Numbered from the stretch's first letter, positions 17,355 to 26,038 are shown. The stretch: DNA of 64,000 nucleotides from Devosia sp. ZB163 (GCF_028613635.1 NZ_JAQRMY010000004.1:1-64000), one strand, 5' to 3'. Notes: generated by a model from the letters alone, not told the origin. Numbers and translations are program-made.

Positions 17355-18044
17355 ATGAACGCGTCGTTCGCACGCGCGCTCGCCTCTGTGCTTCGGCACG
17401 AGGGCGGGTACGTGAACCATTCGAAAGACCCTGGCGGCCCGACCAACATGGGCATCACGCTCGCCACCTTCCGCAAGTGGGTGAAGCGAGAAGGCACGAT
17501 TGCCGACCTCAAGGCCATCACCCGGGAGCAGGTCGCGAAGGTCTATCGATCGGTCTACTGGAATGCCGTTCGTGGCGATGACCTGCCGGCCGGCGTGGAC
17601 TATGCCGTGTTCGACTACGCCGTGAACAGTGGCCCGTCTCGAGCTGCGAAAGCCCTTCAAGGCGTGCTGGGCGTGGCGCAGGACGGTGTTGTTGGCCCGA
17701 TCACCCTCGCGGCTGTGAAGGCCGCCGACCCGATCAAGCTCATCCACTCGCTCTGCGATCAGCGGATGTCGTTCCTCAAGGGGCTGAAGACCTGGGAGAC
17801 GTTCGGCAAGGGCTGGTCGAACCGCGTGGAAGACGTCCGAGATACGGCGGTCCAACTGACTGCCCCGGTATCGAAGCCGCCGACAGTTCCCGCCGAACCG
17901 CCGATCCCGACGACGAAGCCCCCGGCCGCCGCCCCAGACCCGGCGCCCGTCACCAGCAAGGCCCGCTTCATCTCCGGCTGGACCATCTTCTGGGTGGTCG
18001 TGGCCGCTGCGCTTCTCATCGCCGCTTTCACCATCAAGTTCTAG
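17355..18044 (+). CDS. Endolysin, GH108 muramidase with C-terminal membrane anchor
   Basis: The 229-residue protein begins with the GH108 core: Glu16 in LRHEGGYVN is the expected catalytic acid, followed by KDPGGPTNMGITLATF. Residues about 90-165 match the peptidoglycan-binding domain often paired with GH108 (ALQGVLGVAQDGVVGPIT). A Pro-rich linker (about 173-203) leads to a hydrophobic helix near the C-terminus (TIFWVVVAAALLIAAF). The ATG at 17355 was chosen because the family starts there. It would digest the wall at the end of infection. Confidence 0.85.
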   Translation: MNASFARALASVLRHEGGYVNHSKDPGGPTNMGITLATFRKWVKREGTIADLKAITREQVAKVYRSVYWNAVRGDDLPAGVDYAVFDYAVNSGPSRAAKALQGVLGVAQDGVVGPITLAAVKAADPIKLIHSLCDQRMSFLKGLKTWETFGKGWSNRVEDVRDTAVQLTAPVSKPPTVPAEPPIPTTKPPAAAPDPAPVTSKARFISGWTIFWVVVAAALLIAAFTIKF

Positions 18045-18054
18045 GAGACGCCCG

Positions 18055-18441
18055 ATGGGCTCGTTCTTCGCCTCTGTTGCCGTGCAGTGGTTCCTTCGCC
18101 GTATCTGGGAAATCGGTGGGCTTCTCACCGGTACTCTGAGCGGCCTGCTCGGTCTCTATTCCCTGATGCCGCCCGACATTCAGCAAACTGCCCTGCTCGT
18201 GCTGCAAGGCAACTGGGAGGACCTGTCGCTGAAGGCGGCAGGCGGCTTCATCGTCTGGGCCTTCGTGCAGTGGCGCTCCTACCGAGCCACGGTGAAACCT
18301 CAGGTCGTGATCGACGGCCGGCAGGTTGAGTTGCGCGAGATCCCGCAGAAGACCGTTGTCGAGGAACTGACCCGCACCGCTCTAGGCCAGCGGAAGGAAA
18401 CCCTGATCGAGAAGCTGTTGAAGCTGAAGCTCGGACGATGA
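18055..18441 (+). CDS. Holin-like membrane protein
   Basis: The 128-residue protein has hydrophobic segments near residues 18-37 (EIGGLLTGTLSGLLGLYSL) and 58-72 (LKAAGGFIVWAFVQW), then a charged soluble C-terminus. It follows the endolysin by 10 bases. Size, membrane segments and position point to a holin or holin-associated protein, but the family is not recognised. Confidence 0.6.
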   Translation: MGSFFASVAVQWFLRRIWEIGGLLTGTLSGLLGLYSLMPPDIQQTALLVLQGNWEDLSLKAAGGFIVWAFVQWRSYRATVKPQVVIDGRQVELREIPQKTVVEELTRTALGQRKETLIEKLLKLKLGR

Positions 18442-18555
18442 TCGATCGGCCCCGGAGAAGCAGTGGGTTGCCCTCCGGAGCCTAGGACAACCCCAGAGAT
18501 GAACTGGAGACTGCCCGTGCCTGATACTACCCAGACGCATTTGAGGAATTCGTAA

Positions 18556-18843
18556 ATGGCGGACGACGTCTCCTTTACGCCGGAACAACTCCGCCAGCTC
18601 GCCTCTGTGGTGAAGGCAGCGGTTCGGGAAGAACTGGCCGATTCCGGGCTAAGGCTCGACGGCAGTGAGCATCAGGACGAGGCACGCGAAGATTTCCGGT
18701 TCTTGCGCCGGCTCCGCATCGGGTGGGATGGCACCGCTGCCAAGATAGGCAACTGGGTTCTGGTGGGCGTTCTCGTCGTTGCCGGGAGCATTATCGCGAC
18801 GGGCTTCTGGACCTGGATCAACTCCGGGGGGAAGACCCCTTGA
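18556..18843 (+). CDS. Single-helix membrane protein of the lysis cassette
   Basis: The 95-residue protein has a polar, charged N-terminal half ([22 protein letters not shown]) and one membrane helix at about residues 67-86 ([19 protein letters not shown]). Similar proteins occur near holins in alphaproteobacterial prophages. It could be an antiholin or accessory factor. Its TGA stop overlaps the TTG start of the next gene. Confidence 0.6.
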   Translation: MADDVSFTPEQLRQLASVVKAAVREELADSGLRLDGSEHQDEAREDFRFLRRLRIGWDGTAAKIGNWVLVGVLVVAGSIIATGFWTWINSGGKTP

Positions 18844-19205
18844 TCCGACACATCATCGCTGGAATCGCTGCGGCGCTCGTGATCCTCACGGGCGCCTTTC
18901 TCTTTCTGACGAACTCTGCGCTCGCCTGCAGCCGGATGGTGGCATCGCATTACGGCGCGGAATCCGGCTCGGTGACCGCCAACGGCGAGCGCTTCACCGG
19001 CAAGGGCATGACGGCGGCCCACAAGACGCTGCCCTTCGGCACCAAGCTCCGCGTCACCTACCGGGGCAAGTCCGTCGTCGTCCGCATCAATGACCGCGGC
19101 CCCTTCGTCCGTGGCCGCCATCTCGACCTCAGCACTGCCGCTGCCCGCCATATCGGAATGACCCGGGCGGGGGTCGCAACCGTCTGCGTGGAGAAGCTAT
19201 CATGA
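18840..19205 (+). CDS. RlpA-like double-psi beta-barrel protein
   Basis: The 121-residue protein starts at a TTG overlapping the previous stop. Residues 1-29 are an N-terminal export signal ([23 protein letters not shown]). The rest is one RlpA domain: [33 protein letters not shown] and VRINDRGPF with the conserved Asp, ending [14 protein letters not shown]. RlpA proteins cleave or bind denuded glycan strands. It probably helps lysis or remodels peptidoglycan. The Cys after the signal is not in a good lipobox. Confidence 0.8.
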   Translation: MIRHIIAGIAAALVILTGAFLFLTNSALACSRMVASHYGAESGSVTANGERFTGKGMTAAHKTLPFGTKLRVTYRGKSVVVRINDRGPFVRGRHLDLSTAAARHIGMTRAGVATVCVEKLS

Positions 19206-19501
19206 TCCGCTCTTCTGATGCCGTGATCCTGCTTGCAGGAATCGCGGGTGTACTTGCGTTCGCTGCTGTTGCCCCGGTGAGGGCGCAGGAGTGCCTTGCT
19301 GTTCCCGATGCCGTCGCTGCTGCCGAGAGTGTCGACGGCGGGCTTATCGACCTCGTGCCTGTGGACGGCAGCGTCATCGACCACGTTCTGCTGGTGGAAG
19401 GTGGAAACGGGCTCATCCAGCTATGGGGCGTTGCCGAAGGGTGCGTGCTTGGCCCGATGATCCCGCTGGATACCGTGAAGGACCGGGGACAGCCGGTGTG
19501 A
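19202..19501 (+). CDS. Small exported protein of unknown function
   Basis: The 99-residue protein starts in an ATGA overlap with the RlpA-like gene. It has a signal peptide (about residues 1-28, ending PVRAQE) and a short mature part with two Cys residues (near 31 and 81), which could form a disulfide. It is the last + strand gene of the lysis cassette. A spanin role is possible but it lacks a lipobox. Confidence 0.6.
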   Translation: MIRSSDAVILLAGIAGVLAFAAVAPVRAQECLAVPDAVAAAESVDGGLIDLVPVDGSVIDHVLLVEGGNGLIQLWGVAEGCVLGPMIPLDTVKDRGQPV

Positions 19502-19529
19502 GCCTATCTCTCTCCTTCACATAGGGGTG

Positions 19530-19901
19530 TCAGCGACCGAACGACACGGTAACGCCCTTGCCCATGCGAAAGACTTTGGGGTCGGCGGCCTCGACCGGAT
19601 CAAGTAGCTGGCGCATGCGGACGTATACTTCGCGCCCCGATCGGTTGTGCAGTTCGACCAACTCGTCCCAGTGGGGGACGAGGGCCGCCCAATACGCTGA
19701 CACTGCGGCCATCTCGCCAATGCGGGCCTTCCACTCCGGGACAGCTTCCAGCAGCCGTATGCACCGGCCAAGGTCGTCCCCGTCATGGGGGTGCGACTTG
19801 TCTGATGGCACGCCCATCATCGTGGCCCAGAGTGCCTTGGAGGAAGCCCCGGTATCGCGACCGGCGATCCACGCGGCAGCGCGTTCAATTGTCGTCGTCA
19901 T
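19530..19901 (-). CDS. Prophage right-end protein of unknown function
   Basis: The 123-residue soluble protein is convergent with the lysis genes. Its N-terminus, TIERAAAWIAGRDTGASSKALWA, followed by HPHDGDDLGRCIRLLEAVPEW, is a pattern I associate with hypothetical proteins of many alphaproteobacterial prophages. It is probably expressed separately from the late operon. No function can be assigned. Confidence 0.6.
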   Translation of the reverse strand: MTTTIERAAAWIAGRDTGASSKALWATMMGVPSDKSHPHDGDDLGRCIRLLEAVPEWKARIGEMAAVSAYWAALVPHWDELVELHNRSGREVYVRMRQLLDPVEAADPKVFRMGKGVTVSFGR

Positions 19902-20137
19902 TCCCCATCATCCTTTCAGGACAAAGCTGGGTGGGTTAGGAGGGCCAGTTCTCGCGAGTGAGCCGGGAACGTGGTGTGAACATCCTGTACGCGCAGTGTA
20001 CGGGGACCCCCGCAGAATCCCCGTTTGTTCTCGTTTTCGGCTGCAAGAACCTGCAAGGACGCATCCCGAGAACGAAGTGTGAAGCCGGCCAGTTTCCCCT
20101 TGCGCTCAAGGCCATTTGCCTTATTAGAGGGCGCGAC
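19902..20137. other. Prophage-chromosome boundary region (candidate attachment zone)
   Basis: This 236-base stretch between the last prophage-type gene and tRNA-Ser has no convincing gene. It contains GTTCTCG repeated (near 19949 and 20027) and once inverted as CGAGAAC (near 20070), a CTGCAAG direct repeat, and the palindrome CTCGCGAG. Such clusters can be integrase or repressor sites. The true end of the prophage cannot be fixed without the left end. Confidence 0.35.
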
Positions 20138-20228
20138 GGAGAGGTGGCCGAGTGGTCGAAGGCACGCCCCTGCTAAGGGCGCAGACCTCTAAAGGGTCTC
20201 GTGGGTTCGAATCCCATCCTCTCCGCCA
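20138..20228 (+). tRNA. tRNA-Ser (anticodon GCU)
   Basis: The acceptor stem GGAGAGG (20138-20144) pairs with CCTCTCC (20218-20224), followed by discriminator G and an encoded CCA. The anticodon loop CTGCTAA, between CGCCC and GGGCG, gives anticodon GCU. A long variable arm and the TTCGAAT T-loop fit a class II serine tRNA. It reads AGC and AGU codons. The gene is intact and lies on the right side of the prophage. Confidence 0.95.
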
Positions 20229-20350
20229 CCCAATCTTCCCACCTCAGTTGTCGACGACGCCGCCCGGCGTACCCAGCGGGATTCCGGAAACCATTGCATT
20301 GCCGTCATGTTCAGACATGATTGCGTGCGGGGCAGTTCGGAGGCGGTGAC

Positions 20351-22009
20351 TTGGAGTCTTTCGTCGCTACGCTTGCCATTGCCGGCGCCATAGCCTTGTT
20401 GCTGTGGGGCGCGCATATGGTGCAGTCCGGGGTGCAGCGCGCCTTCGGGCCTCGACTCCGTGCGGTCCTGACGGGGACGTTGCGCAACCGTTTCGCGGCG
20501 CTGCTCGCCGGCATCGGCGTGACGACGTTGTTGCAGTCGAGCACCGCGACCGCGCTCATGGCGACCAACTTCACCGCTGCCGGGCTCGTCGAGCTGGTGC
20601 CGGCGATGGCGGTGATGCTGGGCGCCAATATCGGTACGGCGCTGATCGTCACCGTGCTCTCGTTTAATGTCGTGGTGCTGTCGGCGCCGCTGATCGCCGG
20701 CGGCGTGCTGCTGTTCCGGCTCGATCGCAGCGCGATGAGCCACGACCTGGGGCGCGTGCTGATCGGGCTGGGGCTGATGCTGCTGGCGCTGCATCAGTTG
20801 CTCGAAGCACTGGAGCCGATGGCCAGCTCAGCCGAGGTCGTGGCGCTGCTGGGGCTGCTCGGTGCCATGCCGCTCCTCGCCGTCCTGCTTGGTGCACTTG
20901 CCTCGTGGGCGGTGCATTCGAGCGTTGCGGTGGTGCTGCTGATCATTTCGCTGGCGAGCCACGGCGTGGTCGGGTTCGAAAGCGCGCTGCTGCTCGTGCT
21001 GGGTGCCAACCTCGGCACGGCGCTCAATCCGCTGTTCGAGGCGGGGGACGGGGATCCGGCGGCGCGGCGGCTGCCGCTCGCGAACCTCTTCAACCGGCTG
21101 GTCGGCGTTGCCATCGCCTGGGTGGCGCTGGCGCCGATCGTGACGCTGCTCCGCGGGACGGGGCTGGGCGAGGGGACTTCGCTCGCGCTGTTCCACCTGG
21201 GCTTCAACATCGTCATGGCGCTGCTCGCGCTGCCCTTCCTGAGGCAGATCGCGGCGCTGATGACACGCCTGGTGCCGGACCGCGAGGATACGGCCGATCC
21301 GGCGCGACCGATCTATCTCGACCACGCCGCGCTCGAGACGCCGATGATGGCGCTGGGCGGAGCGCAGCGCGAGGCGCTGCGGCTCGCCGACGCGCTCGAG
21401 GCGATGCTGACCGGTGCACGCGATGCGCTGGTCAGGCACGATCGCCGGCTGGTCGCCGAGACGCGGGCGATGGACGACACGCTCGACGGGCTCAACACGG
21501 CCATCAAGCGCTACCTGGCGCTGTTCGACGAGGACGACCTCAGCGACGAGGACCGGCAGAAGCTGCACCAGATCATGGTGTTCTCGATGAACATGGAGCA
21601 GGCCGGCGACGTGCTGGACCGGAACCTGTTGCCGCACGCCACCAAGCGCTTCAAGCGCGGGTTGCTGCCTGATGCGGACAGCGAAGTGGAACTCGTTGCC
21701 ATGATGGACCGGCTCATCGCCAACACCCGGATGGCGGCCTCGCTGTTCGTCACCGAGGATGCCAACGTCGCGCGCATCCTTGCCGCCGAGAAGGTGGTGT
21801 TCCGCCGGGCGGAGCAGAACGGGACCACGCGGCATTTCTCCCACATGCGCGACGGGTTCTCGGCAGCATCGCAATCGAGCGCGCTGCATCTGGACCTGAT
21901 GCGCGACATGAAGCTGGTGAACTCGTTCATCGTCGCGGCTGCTGCCTACCCTTTGCTGGACAAGGCGGGCGAGCTGCTCGAGAGCCGGCTGGCGTCGTCG
22001 GCAGAGTAG
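20351..22009 (+). CDS. Na/Pi cotransporter family protein with PhoU-like tail
   Basis: The 552-residue inner-membrane protein carries the Na/Pi cotransporter inverted repeat: QSSTAT at residues 62-67 and a matching HSSVA near residue 196, each within hydrophobic helices. After about residue 320 the soluble helical part resembles PhoU-type domains. It should move phosphate with sodium. I chose TTG at 20351 because GGAGG stands 8 bases upstream. A TTG at 20321 lacks such a site. Confidence 0.85.
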   Translation: MESFVATLAIAGAIALLLWGAHMVQSGVQRAFGPRLRAVLTGTLRNRFAALLAGIGVTTLLQSSTATALMATNFTAAGLVELVPAMAVMLGANIGTALIVTVLSFNVVVLSAPLIAGGVLLFRLDRSAMSHDLGRVLIGLGLMLLALHQLLEALEPMASSAEVVALLGLLGAMPLLAVLLGALASWAVHSSVAVVLLIISLASHGVVGFESALLLVLGANLGTALNPLFEAGDGDPAARRLPLANLFNRLVGVAIAWVALAPIVTLLRGTGLGEGTSLALFHLGFNIVMALLALPFLRQIAALMTRLVPDREDTADPARPIYLDHAALETPMMALGGAQREALRLADALEAMLTGARDALVRHDRRLVAETRAMDDTLDGLNTAIKRYLALFDEDDLSDEDRQKLHQIMVFSMNMEQAGDVLDRNLLPHATKRFKRGLLPDADSEVELVAMMDRLIANTRMAASLFVTEDANVARILAAEKVVFRRAEQNGTTRHFSHMRDGFSAASQSSALHLDLMRDMKLVNSFIVAAAAYPLLDKAGELLESRLASSAE

Positions 22010-22022
22010 TGGTCGGCTGGTG

Positions 22023-22745
22023 TCAGCGGGTATCGTGGGCGATGCGCCACTCGCGGTAGCGGCGGCGGCCATCCTCGAGGTGGCGACGCATGGCGATGCG
22101 GGCCTCGTCGGGCTTGCGGTCGGCGATGGCTTCGTAGATGCGGCGGTGCTCGAGCTGGATGGCGTCGAGGAAATCGGCCTTGCTCTTTTCGTCGGCAAAG
22201 CTCGCGCCCAGAGCCCGGCGTGGGAGCAGCCGTTCGCCCATCTCGTCGACGAAGAGGCGGAAGCGGTTGTTGTTGGTCGCGTCGGCAATGGCGCGGTGGA
22301 AGGCGCGGTCGGCTTCGGTGCCCAGAGTGTTGTCGGTGAGATGCCGCCTGAACTGGGCGAGGGCCTGTTCCATGCGCAACAGGTGCGTTTCCGTGCGGCG
22401 CTCGGCGGCGAGGCCCGCCGCTTCAACCTCGACGCTGATGCGGAACTCCATGAAATCGAGGATGTCGCCGATCTCCTGCGGCGCCGCCATGAACATGGAC
22501 AGCTCGCTCGTCGTCGCCGACGGGGTCTCCACATAGACGCCGCTGCCGCGCAGCGAGCGCAGGCGCCCTTCGGCTTTCAGGCTGGCGATGGCCTCGCGGA
22601 CCACCGTGCGGCTGACGGAGAACTTCTCGCACAGCTGCTCGGCCGGCGGCAGCTTGTCGCCGGGCTGGAGGTTGTCCGTTTCGATGAGGCGCAGGAGGCC
22701 GAGCTTGACGCGGTCGGTGAGGTGGACGGTGGGTGCGGCGGACAT
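22023..22745 (-). CDS. GntR-family regulator, FadR subfamily, of the sugar-acid locus
   Basis: The 240-residue protein has an N-terminal winged helix (about 12-75: PPAEQLCEKFSVSRTVVREAI, then RSLRGSGVYV) and a helical FCD ligand domain with metal-site-like residues. The start is set at MSAAP because the upstream extension lacks family similarity. It is divergent from the mannonate dehydratase gene, and regulators in this place usually repress hexuronate or aldarate catabolism until a substrate or intermediate binds. The candidate operator AGTATGAT occurs in the shared intergenic region. Confidence 0.85.
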   Translation of the reverse strand: MSAAPTVHLTDRVKLGLLRLIETDNLQPGDKLPPAEQLCEKFSVSRTVVREAIASLKAEGRLRSLRGSGVYVETPSATTSELSMFMAAPQEIGDILDFMEFRISVEVEAAGLAAERRTETHLLRMEQALAQFRRHLTDNTLGTEADRAFHRAIADATNNNRFRLFVDEMGERLLPRRALGASFADEKSKADFLDAIQLEHRRIYEAIADRKPDEARIAMRRHLEDGRRRYREWRIAHDTR

Positions 22746-22832
22746 GGCTGGGTTCAAAACGGGTTGATGTGCAAGGCCTGGCAGCGGCATAGGCGGCGTT
22801 GTGTGACTGCCGGTTGCCCACTGCAAAAATCT

Positions 22833-22840
22833 ATCATACT
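22833..22840 (-). promoter_or_regulatory. Candidate GntR operator, copy 1
   Basis: ATCATACT (AGTATGAT on the minus strand) stands 36 bases before the mannonate dehydratase start, in the divergent region with the regulator. The same 8-mer recurs at 27352 and 27437, in the control regions of the other sugar-acid genes. Confidence 0.5.
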
Positions 22841-22876
22841 ACTTTGAAGAAGTCATAAACTATCGGGGGGAATGCG

Positions 22877-23887
22877 ATGTACGTCGGCACTCAGCTGGGG
22901 GGCGACCAGTTCGCCAAGGTAGGGGACCGCTACCTCGGGCAGCTGGCACAATTGGGTGTCCGGCACGTCTGTATAGACCCGGTCGGCGACCCCTACCAGT
23001 GGAACCGCGACATCCTTGCCCGCCATGTGGATCGCATCGACCAGCATGGTCTCGTGCTCGACATGGTGCAGTTGCCGCTGCCGTCTTCCGGCATCGAGCG
23101 CAACCACCAGGCGCCGGGCATCGTGCTAGGCCGGCCCGGCGAACGCGACCGCGAGATCGACGGCATCTGCAGGATCATCGAGGACCTGGCGGCGGTCGGC
23201 ATCGGCGCGGCGAAGTACAACTTCAACGTGCTGGGCATCCCGCGGACGGAGTCCGAGCGGGGCAGGGGCGGGGCTGTGCTGTCGACCTTCCGGGCCGACA
23301 AGACGACCGACGACGACGTGCTCACCGTGGCGGGCCGGGTGGGCGCCGAGGAGTTCTGGGAGCGCATCGAGTATTTCCTCGAGCGCGTCGTGCCGGTTGC
23401 GACCGAGAACAAGGTGCGGCTCGCCTGCCATCCGCACGACCCGATGACGCGGCCGGGCTATCGCGGTTTCGAGACGCGCGTGCTGTCGAGCGTCGAGGGG
23501 CTGATGCGGTTCGTGCAGACCTGCGAGAGCCCCTATCACGGGCTCAACTTCTGCCAGGGGACGGTGGCCGAGGGGCTGGAGAACCCGCGGGCGGAAATTT
23601 CGGAGGTCATCCGCTGGTTCGGCAGCCGGAAGAAGATCTTCAACGTCCACTTCCGCAACATCAAGGGCGGCCGCTACTCGTTCACCGAGGAGTTCCCCGA
23701 TGCCGGGGACATGGACATGCCGGCGACGTTCAAGATCTACAAGGAGACTGGCTACGATGGCATGATCATGCCCGACCATGTGCCGCATATCGACGCCGAC
23801 AACTCGATGGAAACGGCCTTCGCCTTCTGCTTCGGCTACATCATCGCGCTGTTCCAGGCGAACGGATGGGATCCGTACGGCGCGTGA
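22877..23887 (+). CDS. uxuA: D-mannonate dehydratase (UxuA family)
   Basis: The 336-residue TIM-barrel protein converts D-mannonate to 2-keto-3-deoxygluconate in hexuronate breakdown. It has the UxuA-like metal-binding motifs: CHPHDP near 181, LNFCQGT near 220, NVHFRNI near 257 and MPDHVP near 298. A GGGGGGA ribosome binding site precedes the ATG. It is slightly shorter than E. coli UxuA (394). The next gene follows after 26 bases, so they form an operon. Exact substrate is inferred from the family. Confidence 0.8.
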   Translation: MYVGTQLGGDQFAKVGDRYLGQLAQLGVRHVCIDPVGDPYQWNRDILARHVDRIDQHGLVLDMVQLPLPSSGIERNHQAPGIVLGRPGERDREIDGICRIIEDLAAVGIGAAKYNFNVLGIPRTESERGRGGAVLSTFRADKTTDDDVLTVAGRVGAEEFWERIEYFLERVVPVATENKVRLACHPHDPMTRPGYRGFETRVLSSVEGLMRFVQTCESPYHGLNFCQGTVAEGLENPRAEISEVIRWFGSRKKIFNVHFRNIKGGRYSFTEEFPDAGDMDMPATFKIYKETGYDGMIMPDHVPHIDADNSMETAFAFCFGYIIALFQANGWDPYGA

Positions 23888-23913
23888 GGCGACGACCTCG
23901 CGGGGGAGGTAGC

Positions 23914-25104
23914 GTGAACGGGAATACCTCCATCCCCGGCAGCAGTCCGCTTGCCGGACTTGCGGCGGGACCGGCCACGACCGATCGCATCGCCTGGGTG
24001 AAGCTGTCGCTGATCATGCTGCCGCTCAAGGCGCCGATCAGCGACGCCAAGGTGCTGACCGGGCGGCAGCGGCCGCTGACCGAGGTTGCCATGCTCTTCG
24101 CCGAGATCGAGAGCGAGCGCGGGCACCAGGGCATCGGCTTCAGCTATTCCAAGCGGGCGGGCGGACCCGGGCTTTATGCGCATGCGCGGGAGATCGCGCC
24201 GGCCCTGATCGGGGAGGACCCCAACGACATCGCGCGGCTGTGGGACAAGCTCGCCTGGGCTGGTGCTTCGGTAGGGCGGAGTGGACTCGCCACGCAGGCC
24301 ATCGCCGCGTTCGACGTCGCGCTTTGGGACATGAAGGCGAAGCGCGCGGGGTTACCCTTGGCGAAGCTGCTGGGTGCGCGCCGGGACTCGGTGCGCTGCT
24401 ACAACACCTCGGGCGGCTTCCTGTCGACGCCGACCGACCAGTTGGTTGCCAACTGCGAGGCTTCGATCGAAGCAGGAATTGGCGGGCTGAAGATCAAGGT
24501 CGGGCAGCCCGATCCGATGGCCGACCTCGCCCGGATGGAGGCGGTGCGCAAGGTCGTCGATGGCCGTGTGCCGCTCATGGTCGATGCCAACCAGCAGTGG
24601 GACCGGCCGACCGCCGAGCGCGTCGGACGCGCCCTCGAGGAGTTCAACCTCGTCTGGATCGAGGAGCCGCTCGACGCCTATGACGTCGAGGGACACGCAC
24701 GCCTTGCGGCCCAACTCACGACCCCCATTGCTTCGGGCGAGATGCTGACCAGCGTCGCCGAGCATATGGCGCTGATCGCGGGCAACGCGGTCGATTTCAT
24801 CCAGCCGGACGCGCCGCGGGTCGGCGGGATTACGCAGTTCCTGAAGATCGCGACGATGGCCGAGCAGAAGTACCTCAACATGGCGCCGCACTTCGCCATG
24901 GAGATCCACCTGCACCTCGCGGCCGCGTATGCGCACGACACCTGGGTCGAGCATTTCGACTGGCTGGACCCGCTGTTCAACGAGCAACTCGAGATCAGGG
25001 ACGGGCGCATGCTTGTCTCGGACCGGCCGGGGCTCGGCATCACGCTGAGCGAACAGGCGCTGGGATGGCGGGCGGACAGCGTCGAGGTCGGCAAGCGGAC
25101 GTGA
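23914..25104 (+). CDS. L-talarate/galactarate dehydratase (enolase superfamily)
   Basis: The 396-residue protein closely recalls Salmonella L-talarate/galactarate dehydratase: PISDAKVLTGRQRPLTE near residue 41 and GFSYSKRAGGPG near 75. Expected catalytic residues are Lys193 and Lys195 (KIK), metal ligands Asp224, Glu250 and Glu276, and His326 in APHFAME. It would dehydrate galactarate to 5-keto-4-deoxyglucarate, the substrate of the KdgD-like enzyme encoded nearby. The GTG start has GGGGGAGG upstream. Confidence 0.85.
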   Translation: MNGNTSIPGSSPLAGLAAGPATTDRIAWVKLSLIMLPLKAPISDAKVLTGRQRPLTEVAMLFAEIESERGHQGIGFSYSKRAGGPGLYAHAREIAPALIGEDPNDIARLWDKLAWAGASVGRSGLATQAIAAFDVALWDMKAKRAGLPLAKLLGARRDSVRCYNTSGGFLSTPTDQLVANCEASIEAGIGGLKIKVGQPDPMADLARMEAVRKVVDGRVPLMVDANQQWDRPTAERVGRALEEFNLVWIEEPLDAYDVEGHARLAAQLTTPIASGEMLTSVAEHMALIAGNAVDFIQPDAPRVGGITQFLKIATMAEQKYLNMAPHFAMEIHLHLAAAYAHDTWVEHFDWLDPLFNEQLEIRDGRMLVSDRPGLGITLSEQALGWRADSVEVGKRT

Positions 25105-25177
25105 TCGCGAGGGCATCGACCGGGGAGCCGGGTTCGCCTACGGTCGCGCTCCCATCGTTGACCCGAGGAGCGGCCGC

Positions 25178-25756
25178 ATGACATCTCCCGATCCCGCACG
25201 CAGCGCGGTGTCGCTGCTCCACACCTGGCAGCTGGACTCCGCGACGCTCGTCACCATTCGCGCGCTGCTGGACGAAGCCTATGGCGACGACTTCGCCGAG
25301 GCGGACTGGGAGCACACGCTGGGCGGCGTCCATGCCCTGGCATTATGGGAGGACGGCCAACTGGTCGGGCACGGCTCGGTGGTGCAGCGCCGGCTGCTGT
25401 ACACGCCGCCGGCCGGCGCGGCCGGGACGGCACGGGTGCTGCGGGGCGGGTACATCGAGGGTGTCGCGGTGCGGGCCGACCGGCGCCGACGCGGCCATGG
25501 CGGGGCGATCATGGGGGCACTCGGCGACGTCATCCACGGCGCCTATGCGGTGGGCGGCCTCAGCGCTTCGGATGAGGGGCGCTCGCTCTACGAGGGGCAG
25601 GGCTGGTTGGCCTGGCAGGGCCGCACCTTCGCGATGGCGCCGCATGGGCTCGAGCGCACCGAGGAGGAGGATGCGGGCATCTTCGTGCTGCCGGTCGAGC
25701 CGCTGGATCTCGGTGGCGATCTCGCCTGCGACTGGCGGGACGGCGACGTCTGGTGA
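25178..25756 (+). CDS. Aminoglycoside 2'-N-acetyltransferase-like GNAT enzyme, AAC(2')-I
   Basis: The 192-residue GNAT protein resembles mycobacterial AAC(2')-I along its length: DFAEADWEHTLGGVHALAL near residue 30, YIEGVAVRADRRRRGHG near 92 with the acetyl-CoA loop, and the ending CDWRDGDVW. AAC(2') enzymes acetylate the 2'-amino group of gentamicin and tobramycin. In the chromosome of an environmental bacterium the natural role may differ. GAGGAG precedes the ATG. It lies inside the sugar-acid locus. Confidence 0.8.
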   Translation: MTSPDPARSAVSLLHTWQLDSATLVTIRALLDEAYGDDFAEADWEHTLGGVHALALWEDGQLVGHGSVVQRRLLYTPPAGAAGTARVLRGGYIEGVAVRADRRRRGHGGAIMGALGDVIHGAYAVGGLSASDEGRSLYEGQGWLAWQGRTFAMAPHGLERTEEEDAGIFVLPVEPLDLGGDLACDWRDGDVW

Positions 25757-25766
25757 GCGGGGCGGC

Positions 25767-25962
25767 CTAGCCGTTCCACTTCATGCCCGTGTAGACTCCG
25801 CCGATTTCGAGCTCATCGAGCATCTGGGCCAGATGCTTGTGCTTGGTCGCTTCGCGCTTGGCCTTGTTGATCCAGAGCAGGTAGTCGTTGCGCGGGTGGG
25901 CGGGCGTCGTACTGCTCGCGCAGTCCGCTGCGCTCGAGGGCGTCGCGGACGAAGTCGGGCAT
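25767..25962 (-). pseudogene. YdeI/OmdA-like gene broken by a frameshift
   Basis: Reading the minus strand from the ATG at 25962 gives MPDFVRDALERSGLREQYDARPP. The sequence then continues as a family-like RNDYLLWINKAKREATKHKH only in another frame, ending MKWNG at 25767. The switch lies near 25891-25905, at a G/C-rich stretch. The intact product would be a about 65-residue YdeI/OmpD-associated domain protein. A sequencing error at the GC-rich site is an alternative to true decay. Confidence 0.6.
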
Positions 25963-26038
25963 TTCCTCGCGCTTGCGAAAGCCTCGCGGAGGTTCAGTAA
26001 CAATCGCGGTATTCTATTACCGTGGTATGCCGGCCGGC

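Noticed and set aside
20138-20228. tRNA-Ser 3' end as the standard phage attachment site
   Set aside because: The prophage lies on the 5' side of an intact tRNA, the opposite of the usual arrangement. I keep this only as an open question.
20828-22534. Very long open frame opposite the Na/Pi transporter gene and the regulator gene
   Set aside because: It is Arg/Gln/His-rich and unlike any family, while the opposite strand has clear conserved domains. It is a GC-bias shadow, like the long frames opposite kdgD and the transporter (26986-29265) and opposite carB (55047-59489).
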